Program-made: the position numbers and the translations under genes
Shown: positions 44,098 to 52,410 of the stretch, in pieces
Position numbering within the stretch: position 1 is the stretch's first letter
Layout of the letters: every line of letters starts with the position of its first letter
Source of the DNA: CBDFGQ01 sp965247295
GTDB taxonomy: Bacteria > Chloroflexota > Dehalococcoidia > Lucifugimonadales > JAGWBF01
Length of the DNA: 64,000 nt
Assembly (NCBI GenBank): GCA_965247295.1
Contig: CBDFGQ010000006.1
Coordinates: forward strand, 62,001-126,000
Reading direction: 5' to 3'
Notes under the pieces: generated by a model
What the model saw: only the letters and a program-made list of their open reading frames with translations
The model's database searches: none
Told to the model about the DNA's origin: nothing

Positions 44098-44281
44098 TCT
44101 GGCGTACATAGTGGCTTTCAGCGGGAGGAACGGTAGAGAGGCCCGGCCTGCGAGCTCGACAGGGGGCGGTCCGGACGGTACTTTACGAAGCGATATGAGG
44201 ACAATACGCGTAGCCGGAACGCGGTTCAACTGTACCTGTTCCCCGAAATAGGGGGCGGGTAATCTTTCGGTAAAGACTGAG

Positions 44282-44328
44282 GCCTGCGCCCATCCCAAGG
44301 ATGTCTATGAGGGTGCAGGCTATTTTGT
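44282..44328 (+). terminator. Leader hairpin with U-tract before the moeB-like gene, possible attenuator
   Basis: GCCTGCGCCC (44282-44291) pairs with GGGTGCAGGC (44311-44320), 10 bp with one G-U pair, around a 19-nt loop holding an inner ATCC/GGAT. TATTTTGT follows. It is 25 nt before the moeB-like start, so it is either the terminator of the Rrf2 gene or an attenuator for the operon. No T-box or SAM-riboswitch core was seen upstream. Confidence 0.5.
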
Positions 44329-44352
44329 GGGGCGAAAGGAGAAGACAGCCAC

Positions 44353-45177
44353 ATGACTCAGGTTTTGACCCTTACGCCGGAACAGGTCAACAGATACAGC
44401 AGACACATCATCATGCCCCAGGTTGGCAGCGGCGGGCAACGCAAGCTGCTCCAGTCTAAGATCCTGATCGTTGGCGCCGGCGGACTGGGGTCTCCGGCTG
44501 CCGTGTACCTGGCCCTGGCCGGCGTGGGGACCATTGGGGTCGTGGACTTCGACGTGGTGGACGTCTCCAACCTCCAGCGGCAGATCCTACACCAGACCGC
44601 CGACGTGGGGCGCCCAAAGGTAACTTCCGCCTTGGAGACAATCAAGGCGTACAACCCAGGTACCAACGTGGTGCTCCATGAGATGTGGCTGACCTCGGAA
44701 AATGCCATGGAAATAATACCGCAGTACGATCTGGTGGTAAGCGGCGCCGACAACTTTCCCTCCCGTTACCTGATAAACGATGCCTGCTATCTCGCGGGCA
44801 AGCCCCTGGTGGACGGCAGCATCCTGATCTTCGACGGTCAGGCCACCGTGTATGTTCCCGGCCAGGGCTGCTACAGGTGTTTATTCCCCTCTCCCCCTCC
44901 TCCCGGTATGGTGCCCAACTGCGCCGAGGCGGGGGTCCTGGGCGCACTGACGGGACTGGTAGGCAGTATACAAGCCGTGGAGGCGCTGAAGCTGGTGCTG
45001 GGCATCGGCGAAAGCCTCACATCCAGGCTCCTTCTAATAGACGCCTTGAGCATGGACTTTCGACAGGTAAGGATACCCAAGAATCCCCAGTGCCCGCTGT
45101 GTGGAGAGAACCCAACCGTGACAGAGCTGATAGATTACGAACTCTTCTGCGGGGCCGTTCCTCAGGATGGACACTAG
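44353..45177 (+). CDS. moeB: MoeB/ThiF-family E1-like adenylyltransferase
   Basis: Adenylates the C-terminal Gly-Gly of ubiquitin-like sulfur carriers. It is 274 aa without a rhodanese domain. Motifs are TPEQVNRYSRHIIMPQVGS, the nucleotide loop LIVGAGGLGSPAAVYLALAG, GVVDFDVVDVSNLQRQILH and VVSGADNFPSRYLINDACY. The zinc CxxC pairs are CYRC and CPLC, and the catalytic-cysteine segment is PNCAEAGVLGALTGLVGSIQ. It lies 13 nt before the cysteine synthase, a pairing seen where a sulfur carrier feeds cysteine synthesis. It is also the only candidate in the window to charge ThiS. Confidence 0.9.
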   Translation: MTQVLTLTPEQVNRYSRHIIMPQVGSGGQRKLLQSKILIVGAGGLGSPAAVYLALAGVGTIGVVDFDVVDVSNLQRQILHQTADVGRPKVTSALETIKAYNPGTNVVLHEMWLTSENAMEIIPQYDLVVSGADNFPSRYLINDACYLAGKPLVDGSILIFDGQATVYVPGQGCYRCLFPSPPPPGMVPNCAEAGVLGALTGLVGSIQAVEALKLVLGIGESLTSRLLLIDALSMDFRQVRIPKNPQCPLCGENPTVTELIDYELFCGAVPQDGH

Positions 45178-45190
45178 ATAGGGCCGCGGC

Positions 45191-46126
45191 ATGCCAAAGG
45201 CGATTCTGGATACCATAGGTAATACCCCGCTGGTGGAGCTGCAAAACATGGACCTGAAGAAGGGGGTCCATGTCTTTGCCAAGCTAGAAGGGCAGAACCC
45301 CACGGGCAGTCTCAAGGACCGCATCGCCAAATACATGATAGAAGAGGCGGAGCGGGAGGGTAAGCTAACCCCCGGCAAGACGATCCTGGAGCCTACCAGC
45401 GGCAATACGGGGATCTCCCTTGCCTTCGTGGGAGGGCTCAAGGGGTATCGCGTCAAGGTAGTCATGCCGGAAAATGTCAGCGCCGAGCGCTCCCAGCTAC
45501 TATGGGCCTACGGCGCTGAGATCGTCTACTCAGACGGTTCCAAGGGCACCAACGGGTCAATCGTCGTGGCCCAGGAGCTGATGCAGTCGGGGGACGGCAA
45601 CTACTTCATGCCCTATCAGTACGGCAACAGCGCCAATCCGCGGGCCCACTATGAGACCACCGGCCGTGAGATAATCGAGGAACTCCCGGACGTGGATATG
45701 TTCGTGGCGGGCCTGGGCACCGGAGGCACCCTCATGGGGGTGGGCCGCAGGCTCAAGGCCCACAATCCCGATGTAAAGGTTATCGCCGTGGCCCCCGAAC
45801 CCGGCGATTACATAGAGGCCCTGCGCAGTCTGGAGGAGGGCTTCATACCCCCAATCCTGGACCTCTCTCTTCTGGACGCACGAATGATGGTCGGCAGCAC
45901 CGATTCCTTTCATATGACCAGCGAGCTGCTGCATAGGGAGGGCATCTTTGCCGGCATCTCCTCGGGCTCCGTGATCTACGGTGCCATGAAGATGGCCCAG
46001 CGTATGGAAAAGGGGAATATCGTGTGCCTACTGGCCGACGGGGGCTGGAAGTACCTGAGTACCGGCCTCTGGACCAAAGACTACGGTGAGATGGAGGAGG
46101 AGGCGAAGGGCAAGATCTGGTGGTAG
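45191..46126 (+). CDS. PLP-dependent cysteine synthase (CysK/CysM)
   Basis: Makes cysteine from O-acetyl- or O-phospho-serine plus sulfide or a protein thiocarboxylate. It is 311 aa. The PLP lysine lies in LEGQNPTGSLKDRIAKYMI, the substrate loop is LEPTSGNTGISLAF, the phosphate loop is AGLGTGGTLMGVGRRL and the C-terminal SSGSVIYGAMKMAQ is typical. The C-terminus ends KGKIWW. The adjacent MoeB/ThiF-like E1 recalls CysM systems fed by a sulfur carrier such as CysO, but no separate carrier or Mec+ protease lies beside it. Confidence 0.92.
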   Translation: MPKAILDTIGNTPLVELQNMDLKKGVHVFAKLEGQNPTGSLKDRIAKYMIEEAEREGKLTPGKTILEPTSGNTGISLAFVGGLKGYRVKVVMPENVSAERSQLLWAYGAEIVYSDGSKGTNGSIVVAQELMQSGDGNYFMPYQYGNSANPRAHYETTGREIIEELPDVDMFVAGLGTGGTLMGVGRRLKAHNPDVKVIAVAPEPGDYIEALRSLEEGFIPPILDLSLLDARMMVGSTDSFHMTSELLHREGIFAGISSGSVIYGAMKMAQRMEKGNIVCLLADGGWKYLSTGLWTKDYGEMEEEAKGKIWW

Positions 46127-46131
46127 AGGAA

Positions 46132-47316
46132 CTAGCCCGGACCCGGAGCGGCGAAGAGCGGCTCCACTAGTCCGAATTGGGCTTTGCCAATGTTCACCAG
46201 CATGGTGTCCACGCTAGGAGGCATCAGGGTGCAGGTGCGAATGTCCCGAAGGGCCCGCTCCAGGGGCAGGGCCTTGTGGACGGAGCGGCCGCCGACCACC
46301 TGCATTGCTTTCGAGGTTGCCTCCAGGGCCGCCTGAGTGCATAGGTACTTGGCCTTCGCCGCCAGTAGACCCCGGCTTGGGACGTCGGCTTGGGCCCACA
46401 GGCTGGCGGACTGGTGGAGGACAAGGCGCGCCGCCTCCAAGTGTATGCTCATCTCGGCGATGTGGCGTTGGATGGTGATGTCGTGTGCCATGGGCAAGGG
46501 GTCGGGCTGGAAGCGACGGTTCTTGCAGTATTCGGTGGTAAATTCAAGGGCGGCGGCGGCGATCCCCAGGTAAATCGCGGCGTACCCCAGGCCAAATCCC
46601 TCCAGCACTCCAACCTTGAGGGCATCGCCAGGCTGTCCCAGGATCTGGTCGTAACCTACAAAGCAGTCCGCGAACTCCACGCTGGGGCTTACCGTTGCCC
46701 GCATTCCCAGGGTGTTCCAGTCGCCGGTCACGCGCATGCCAGGGCTGTCGGCGGGCACTAGAACCTGCACCAGGGCGGTGCTCATGTCCTCGGAGCCATT
46801 GAGGGAGGACCACACCATATAGTAGGAGGCCGCCTCCGCCATGGTACAGAAGTGCTTCACCCCGTTGAGGATGTAACCGCCGTCCACGGGCTCCAGAGAT
46901 GTCTCCACCATGAAGTTACGCGTCAGGCTGACGGCGGCCTCACTGGCCCAACTTCCGAAGAGCCTACCCCCCTCGACGACTTCCCGATAGTAGGTGGCCT
47001 TCTGTTCGTCTGAAGCCAGCGCAGCCACAAAAAGCTGGACCGTGGAGTGCATGTGCAGGGTCATGGCGGTGTTGGCGCAGCCTTTGGCTATCTCCTCCAG
47101 CACCATGACATAGGGAAGGCCCTCCAGTCCCATGCCTCCGAACTCCCTCGGCACCGTCATCGCCAGCAGACCGCCCTCCCACAGGTCCCTCCAGTTCTCC
47201 GTCGGGTACGAGGCCTCCTCGTCGTACCTGGCGGCTCTGGGGGCCAGGCGCTCGGTGGTCAGGTCTTTGACGGCCTCCAACAGAGCCCGTTGGCCTTCAG
47301 TAAGCCTCGGGTACAT
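46132..47316 (-). CDS. Acyl-CoA dehydrogenase
   Basis: A FAD-dependent acyl-CoA dehydrogenase of 394 aa. It has LPYVMVLEEIAKGCANTAMT, the FAD-loop LFGSWASEAAVSLTRNFMVE, ASYYMVWSSLNGSEDMSTA and LGMRATVSPSVEFADCFVGY. The C-terminal ALEATSKAMQVVGGRSVHKA and LERALRDIRTCTLMPPSVD are standard. ATG 47316 has GGAGG 6 nt upstream; the open frame to 47421 has no support. Substrate chain length is not predictable. It is convergent with the cysteine synthase, six nt apart. Confidence 0.9.
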   Translation of the reverse strand: MYPRLTEGQRALLEAVKDLTTERLAPRAARYDEEASYPTENWRDLWEGGLLAMTVPREFGGMGLEGLPYVMVLEEIAKGCANTAMTLHMHSTVQLFVAALASDEQKATYYREVVEGGRLFGSWASEAAVSLTRNFMVETSLEPVDGGYILNGVKHFCTMAEAASYYMVWSSLNGSEDMSTALVQVLVPADSPGMRVTGDWNTLGMRATVSPSVEFADCFVGYDQILGQPGDALKVGVLEGFGLGYAAIYLGIAAAALEFTTEYCKNRRFQPDPLPMAHDITIQRHIAEMSIHLEAARLVLHQSASLWAQADVPSRGLLAAKAKYLCTQAALEATSKAMQVVGGRSVHKALPLERALRDIRTCTLMPPSVDTMLVNIGKAQFGLVEPLFAAPGPG

Positions 47317-47574
47317 CGCCATCCTCCGTTGACGGCCCTGCTTTGCTTTGGTGCACGCTCCCGATCCGGTCTCCAGGGCCACGATATAGCTACGCGTGCA
47401 GCTCAACTGTGTATCTATCACGGGGGGGCCTACATGTCAAGGACGGGGGTTCTCTAGTGTGCGTTGGATTGCGCTCGGCCTGCCTAGTACGATGGGCCCA
47501 TAACCAGGTTGGGGCGAGTGGGCGCGGGAAACCCCGTTGGGGACAAGGCCGAGAACGCGCCGGGGCTATTTCTT

Positions 47575-49179
47575 CTAGCGGCTTATGAAGGGAATGTGAA
47601 GCAGCCGTATAAAGAATGAGCCCACCAGCAGGGCCACCCCGATTACCATAATGATAACGGAGAAGGTAATGAAGCCGGAGCCTACGTCGGCGGCCATGGA
47701 GGAGGCCACGTCGTTGATGATGTCCACCATGGTGGGAGGTATGGGGTCAACGTCCGCCCTGTTCAGGGGGTTCTGGAACAAGGCTGACCTGGTAACCAGG
47801 CCCAGTATCAGGAAGACAAGGCCAGACAGCAGCAGGGTCAAGCCGGGCCACCGGAGGCTGGAACTCAGGTGGGGAATATGGACGAAGGCCATGAAGAGGA
47901 GGGCCAACACTATTATCAGGATGGCCAGCCAGTACCCGACCTCGCCACGGTCGATTATGTCCCGGATTATGTCATAGTCGTCGAGAAACTCCGCCTTGGT
48001 CTTCTTGTCTTGCTCGGCGGCTTTGGCCACCAGGTCCAAGCGGTCCCCGTCGACCAGGTCTTCCCTCAGCTCGGCTAAGGCCTCGTCTATGAGGGGCGCG
48101 GCCAGACCTCGTGCGCCCAGCTTCAGGGCATCCCTTATTCTCCCCGCTCCAAGGTCCTCCTTGATGGCGTCCCTGTGCTCATCGAGCCCCTCCAGGGCCG
48201 CCTGGGGGAAGGTTTTGTCTTCCTGGAGGGATCTGAAGGCACGGTCGTAGGCGTCGTCGACGAACTCCTCAACGGCGGGCCCCGTCAGCTCCCGAGAAGC
48301 CGTCTCCAGGGCGCCCTTGGTATTCCCGGCGAGGAGCTGGGTCTTGATCGCTTCATCCTGCCTCTCGAGTCCCGCTTTTACCTCCTCCGGGATTGACGGG
48401 TCGTTCTGAATAGCCATGAGCACCAGGTCGTATGTGGAGCTCCTTAAGGAGGGGGGTATAGGGTCGATGGAGGGTATTCGGGTGGGTATATTACCCGCGG
48501 TGAGCTCGCGGTAGACCCTTTCCAGCTCATCCTTGAACTCTTGCTCCGTAGTTACCGGTACTTCCACCAGCTCGGCGATGCGCTCGTCTACATATGCGGA
48601 AACCAGGGACGCGGGGTCCTCGACGGAGGGCAGCGTGGTTGGTATCTCTCCCTTTTCCAGGGTACGGAATAGCCTTTCCAACTCCTGCTGAAGCTCCTCT
48701 ATGGTGGTCACCGGCACGTCCTCGAGCTCGTCGATACGCCCGTCGATATAACCAAAGAGGGCGGGCTTGACCCTTTCCAGTGGGGGACCCAGCTCGAGGT
48801 AAACTTCCGGTGTGTCTGTCTCCTTATTCAAATAGTCAATGATGTCCGTGACGGCGTCCTCTACCTGGCTTTGCAGGTACTCGGGGGAGATGATCTGACG
48901 GGCAACCTCCACGATGTCTTCATCGGGGACATCTATATCTCCCAGGAGCTCCTGTATATTGTCCTCAAACTCGGGGTCTAGGAGCACCCCATCCCCCGTA
49001 TCGTAAATCCGCTCGTACACATCGTTTTCCGACAGGTTGTCAGTGTAGAAGTCGGCGGAGAGAAAGTTGTCCCGGATGCTCGAAACCAACAAGAATGCGA
49101 TGCATCCGAAGAAGATAACCAAGCCTAGAATGAGGGATGCGATAGACCGAAAAATGGGGATTAGACAGCCAAGCATCAT
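47575..49179 (-). CDS. Large membrane protein with internal tandem repeats, unknown function
   Basis: A 534-aa protein with an N-terminal membrane helix (ILGLVIFFGCIAFLLVSSI) and about three C-terminal helices. Between them lies a charged region of about 380 residues with coiled-coil character, probably extracytoplasmic. Two adjacent repeats of about 56 aa are clear: one has VPVTTIEELQQELERLFRTL with IPTTLPS, the other VPVTTEQEFKDELERVYREL with IPTRIPS. I do not recognise the family. The start at ATG 49179 (MMLGCLIP) has no clear ribosome-binding site. TGG-TACAAT about 55 nt upstream is a possible promoter. It borders the phage module. Confidence 0.6.
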   Translation of the reverse strand: MMLGCLIPIFRSIASLILGLVIFFGCIAFLLVSSIRDNFLSADFYTDNLSENDVYERIYDTGDGVLLDPEFEDNIQELLGDIDVPDEDIVEVARQIISPEYLQSQVEDAVTDIIDYLNKETDTPEVYLELGPPLERVKPALFGYIDGRIDELEDVPVTTIEELQQELERLFRTLEKGEIPTTLPSVEDPASLVSAYVDERIAELVEVPVTTEQEFKDELERVYRELTAGNIPTRIPSIDPIPPSLRSSTYDLVLMAIQNDPSIPEEVKAGLERQDEAIKTQLLAGNTKGALETASRELTGPAVEEFVDDAYDRAFRSLQEDKTFPQAALEGLDEHRDAIKEDLGAGRIRDALKLGARGLAAPLIDEALAELREDLVDGDRLDLVAKAAEQDKKTKAEFLDDYDIIRDIIDRGEVGYWLAILIIVLALLFMAFVHIPHLSSSLRWPGLTLLLSGLVFLILGLVTRSALFQNPLNRADVDPIPPTMVDIINDVASSMAADVGSGFITFSVIIMVIGVALLVGSFFIRLLHIPFISR

Positions 49180-49325
49180 GATGTAAGACGATACAAGTGC
49201 CTGCCCCCGAGATTCAGTACGAGCAGGCACCGGACATTGTACCACAACATTGGAACACGGGAGCCCAAAGTCAGTCAAGCCGATTGGAATGAGACACGTA
49301 GGAATCTCTTAACGGTGGTCGGTGC

Positions 49326-49760
49326 TCAGGTCACCAGGCTCCTTATCCAGAAGCTGGAGCCCCACAGGCTGGCGCCTCCCAGCGTGTATCGGCGTCTGGG
49401 CTCAGCCTTGGTGCACTCGACCGCCTGGACCCCGCTTAGGACGGTGTTATCCATGAGGGTCTTCACTGACGAGACGCTACCGGCGGAGATGTACTTCTCC
49501 AGCTCCTCGTACGCCTCCCGCTCGTCGGAGAGATCCACCAAGACCAGGACCTCCAGGTAGTAGACACCGGATGGGCTGGTATCCCTGTACTCGGCCAGAG
49601 TACTCTGGTTGGTCGCCTGGTTGTCCCGAATGATGGCCGCCGGAAACTCCTGGACGCTGTCAACCGGATACTTGTAGACCCTGAGCCCATCGACGGTGTC
49701 CAGCTGGACGGCCATCTCGTCTATGATCCTCTTGAGGACGCCCGTTGTGGGGGCTACCAC
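49326..49760 (-). CDS. Phage tail-completion/neck-like protein
   Basis: A 144-aa protein at the 3' end of the head module. It starts at GTG 49760, overlapping the connector stop by 7 nt. It has TGVLKRIIDEMAVQLDTVDG, QEFPAAIIRDNQATNQ and YLEVLVLVDLSDEREAYEEL, a pattern reminiscent of tail-terminator/neck proteins (gp10-like) in HK97-like phages. Position and size support this more than sequence does. Tail tube genes would be expected next, but the next gene is the chromosomal membrane protein. Confidence 0.5.
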   Translation of the reverse strand: MVAPTTGVLKRIIDEMAVQLDTVDGLRVYKYPVDSVQEFPAAIIRDNQATNQSTLAEYRDTSPSGVYYLEVLVLVDLSDEREAYEELEKYISAGSVSSVKTLMDNTVLSGVQAVECTKAEPRRRYTLGGASLWGSSFWIRSLVT

Positions 49761-50614
49761 GTCCCCACCCCCACCGAGGGCTTGCGGAAGGGGCTAAGCA
49801 GCTGCCTCACGTCGGGGTCTAGGCCGCGGAACACGTCGAACCGGCCAGTTTGAGGAAGTCCAACGGCGGAGGCGAACCCGCTGTCCTTCCGCTTCCAAAG
49901 TCGGGAGGTCTGCATGAGGCAGGCCTCGGCCACAGGCTCGGGGTACCGGTAGATGCTGATATCGGTGCTGTCGGCGTGACTGGCGGCAGTGCTGCCGTTC
50001 ACGCCCCTGGTAACCGTCAGATCGTTGGTGGAAACGGCGGTTATATAGAGCTGCTCGGTCTCGATTAGGATAGTCTCCCCGACCGCGAACTTGGAGCCGT
50101 CAGTAACGGTGAGGGTGGTGTCCGTGGCCGAGAAAGTGGCCCCCTCGTTGATGTCCGCCCCGCTGTCCTTGGTGAGGTCTCGATATCCCCAGGTCCCCTC
50201 TATCTGCACGGTCTGCATCCCGGCGGTGAAAACGTCCTCATTGCCTGCCTCCACGTCCACCAACACCCGGTTGTAGGCCCGCCCCCAACGTTTTGTGGGC
50301 TCCGCATTGGGCGGGTACAAAAGATAGTCGGTAGTGGCCCAGGTCGTCTCGAAGGTGCGGTCCTTGTTGTCATCCGTCTTGAGGGATGTCACGCTAATGA
50401 GGTCCTGGACCACCAGCTCCGTGCCCCCGTCGCCGTCGAATTTCCTGCTGGACTCCAGCACGTAGAAGTGGCGGTTACAGTACTGGTCTATCAGCCGGGA
50501 GACGGCTTCCAGGAGGCCACGCAGTCGGGTGTCGTAGCCTGTGCCCGTGATGTTGAGGACACCGCTGGATTTCAGAATCGTCAGATCGCCGTAGGCGTTA
50601 GGCATGGCGCTCAC
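49754..50614 (-). CDS. Phage head-tail connector protein (gp6-like) with inserted beta domain
   Basis: A 286-aa connector candidate. The N-terminal helical part, with LRGLLEAVSRLIDQYCNRHF, matches the helical head of gp6/gp15 connectors; VQDLISVTSLKTDDNKDRTF and VQIEGTWGYRDLT follow. An extra beta-rich insertion of about 70 aa (ATFSATDTTLTVTDGSKFAV to VTRGVNGSTAASHADS) interrupts the usual fold and resembles repeats found in phage decoration proteins. The protein ends with a helix rich in Arg, Trp and Lys. It overlaps the upstream gene by 4 nt. Confidence 0.65.
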   Translation of the reverse strand: MSAMPNAYGDLTILKSSGVLNITGTGYDTRLRGLLEAVSRLIDQYCNRHFYVLESSRKFDGDGGTELVVQDLISVTSLKTDDNKDRTFETTWATTDYLLYPPNAEPTKRWGRAYNRVLVDVEAGNEDVFTAGMQTVQIEGTWGYRDLTKDSGADINEGATFSATDTTLTVTDGSKFAVGETILIETEQLYITAVSTNDLTVTRGVNGSTAASHADSTDISIYRYPEPVAEACLMQTSRLWKRKDSGFASAVGLPQTGRFDVFRGLDPDVRQLLSPFRKPSVGVGTW

Positions 50615-50961
50615 GCACCGAGGGTGAGGTTAGCGAGCCGGAGGATGTTTACTGGGGTGGGGGTTGGATGGATGGCAGATTTGATCTCATCCAGGAGCTC
50701 GGCATTGGTCTTGAGCCTCCTCGATCCTGCCGTGGAGGTTGTGTAGAGCTCTTCGCCGTTCCAAACGAACTCCCTCACGACCCAGTTGTAGCGACAGTCG
50801 TGGCACCATTCCCATGGCCCGAGCCCCGGCGGGGTGCCGGCCGGTGTGGCGCCGGTGTGGGACGCGCCGTCGGGATGTACAGACTCGGGGTCCTCTGGGT
50901 TGAGGCAAACACGGATGACTTTCCGAGGGCCATAGTCCTTTGCAGAAATTATCTTGGCCAC
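50611..50961 (-). CDS. Small phage structural protein, unknown
   Basis: A 116-aa protein between the large structural protein and the connector, overlapping the connector by 4 nt. It has KVIRVCLNPEDPESVHPDG, a proline-rich middle and EWCHDCRYNWVVREFVWNGE; the CxxC could bind zinc. The C-terminal helical half (KTNAELLDEIKSAIHPTPTP) is followed by a hydrophobic tail. No family recognised; the phage assignment is by position. Confidence 0.5.
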   Translation of the reverse strand: MAKIISAKDYGPRKVIRVCLNPEDPESVHPDGASHTGATPAGTPPGLGPWEWCHDCRYNWVVREFVWNGEELYTTSTAGSRRLKTNAELLDEIKSAIHPTPTPVNILRLANLTLGA

Positions 50962-50963
50962 TG

Positions 50964-51818
50964 TTACTCATCCCTGTAGATCAAGATAAACCGTCCGTTG
51001 GTTGTTATGTCTGCCGAAGTACGAACGGAGACAACGGTATCCACAGCTCCAACTGGGCCACCTCCGTCTGGAAATGGAATGTTGGCAGATGGCATATCTG
51101 TTAGGTCTAGCCATTGACCAGCGATAACGTTAGCTGGAGTGGTATCAATGTTAGCTCCTGTCCCGAAGTAAATTTCAAAGTTCGTGCCCGTTGCACTCGC
51201 CGACACCATCGTCACAGCAATGATGCGCACCTTCTTTCCGGTGGTCGGTGTCAGCAAGGTAGCCCGGGTACTGGAGTTGCCAGATGTGGATGCAACGGTT
51301 CCCTGGACTTCGCTGGCGCCGGGGGAACGAGGTCCGACGGCGAGGACTCCGAGGCCGGGGGCTGCGTCCCCCACAGTGCGGAGGCGGTCGAAGGCCCCGT
51401 CAGGGGCGAACGCCTTGAGCGCAGCCTTAGTCTCTAGCGCGTACACACCGGCGGACTCGGCGTCGCTATTGGGGCGGAGAACGCGTGCCCCATTAGCCAT
51501 GTTGCTAGAGGTATCTACGTTGAGGACGGCTAGAGCGCCAAATTCAGTAGCAACCAGGTCTACACGGTCACCGTCGGAAACCGCAGCTTGCACTCCAGTT
51601 TCAGCTTTGGCCCCTACCTTGATGGGATTGCCCGCATCAGCTTCGTCGTGGGCAACGGACCCGGCGATGAGTATGCGGCCAGCGGCGTCCACCAGCAGGT
51701 AGACGTTGTCACCGTCGGCCACGGCGGGGGCTGTGGCCTGGTACTTGGTGCCGACCTTTACGAGACGGTCCTGGGTGTCGGCGGGATCGTCGTGCTTTCC
51801 TTCAGAGTATCCGGTCAT
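50964..51818 (-). CDS. Phage structural protein with beta-repeat N-terminus
   Basis: A 284-aa protein. The N-terminal half contains two related beta repeats, TAPAVADGDNVYLLVDAAGR and GVQAAVSDGDRVDLVATEFG, each followed by a similar glycine-rich stretch. The C-terminal half is an Ig- or jelly-roll-like beta domain (KVRIIAVTMVSASATGTNFE). This looks like a head-fibre, decoration or tail-associated protein. AGGAG precedes its ATG. It lies between the putative decoration protein and the small CxxC protein. Confidence 0.55.
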   Translation of the reverse strand: MTGYSEGKHDDPADTQDRLVKVGTKYQATAPAVADGDNVYLLVDAAGRILIAGSVAHDEADAGNPIKVGAKAETGVQAAVSDGDRVDLVATEFGALAVLNVDTSSNMANGARVLRPNSDAESAGVYALETKAALKAFAPDGAFDRLRTVGDAAPGLGVLAVGPRSPGASEVQGTVASTSGNSSTRATLLTPTTGKKVRIIAVTMVSASATGTNFEIYFGTGANIDTTPANVIAGQWLDLTDMPSANIPFPDGGGPVGAVDTVVSVRTSADITTNGRFILIYRDE

Positions 51819-51842
51819 ATCTCTCCTCTCGCCGAACGCCGG

Positions 51843-52295
51843 CTACACCTCGTAGTAGAATATGTAGGCGCTTCCTGCCAGACCGGCGGCCGCACCCGTA
51901 GCCTTGCTGCCGGTGATATAGTCGGTAGAGCCTCCTGTGGCGTCCAGCCGCTGCTTCTCCTTGCCACTCGAACCCTTGTCTGCGATGTTGTCGAAGACCC
52001 CAGTGGCCGCGTTCAGGTCCACGCCGTCAATCAGGTTATCTGAGCTGGTGGTGCCGTTGGCCGCGGTGCCGAAATCCGCCGTGCAGGCGGCGGTGGCCTT
52101 GGTGGTGAGGTCTATGATCAGACGGGTAACCACGATGGCGCTGGCCTCGGGGTTCTGCCAGGACAGAATACCTCCTCCTGTGTCGGCGGCAGCCAGGGCG
52201 ACCCTGGCGCACTTGAGGGCGATGGGGGTAGTGTCCGATGTCATCAGGTCCTTGACCTGCTCCGCCACGGGGCTGTTCTTCGCTGGGTTTGCCAT
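51843..52295 (-). CDS. Probable capsid decoration protein
   Basis: A 150-aa Ala/Thr/Gly-rich protein starting MANPAKNSPVAEQVKDLMTS, with beta strands SAIVVTRLIIDLTTKATAAC and SAYIFYYEV. It sits immediately after the major capsid gene, the usual place of decoration or head-stabilising proteins. GGGAGG precedes the ATG. No specific family match can be claimed. Confidence 0.5.
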   Translation of the reverse strand: MANPAKNSPVAEQVKDLMTSDTTPIALKCARVALAAADTGGGILSWQNPEASAIVVTRLIIDLTTKATAACTADFGTAANGTTSSDNLIDGVDLNAATGVFDNIADKGSSGKEKQRLDATGGSTDYITGSKATGAAAGLAGSAYIFYYEV

Positions 52296-52410
52296 GTGTG
52301 TCCTCCCTGTCTAGACAAGATTCCGGTTAATAACGGTCCTTGGATGCGGAGTGGGTGTGCCGTGGCACCTGCCGATGCTCGTTGCAGAGACACCCCGCGG
52401 GCCCCGCCGT

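Noticed and set aside
44098..44352. T-box or SAM riboswitch upstream of the moeB-cysteine synthase operon
   Set aside because: No TGGNACCGCG antiterminator core or SAM-I core was found; only a hairpin with a short U-tract is supported.
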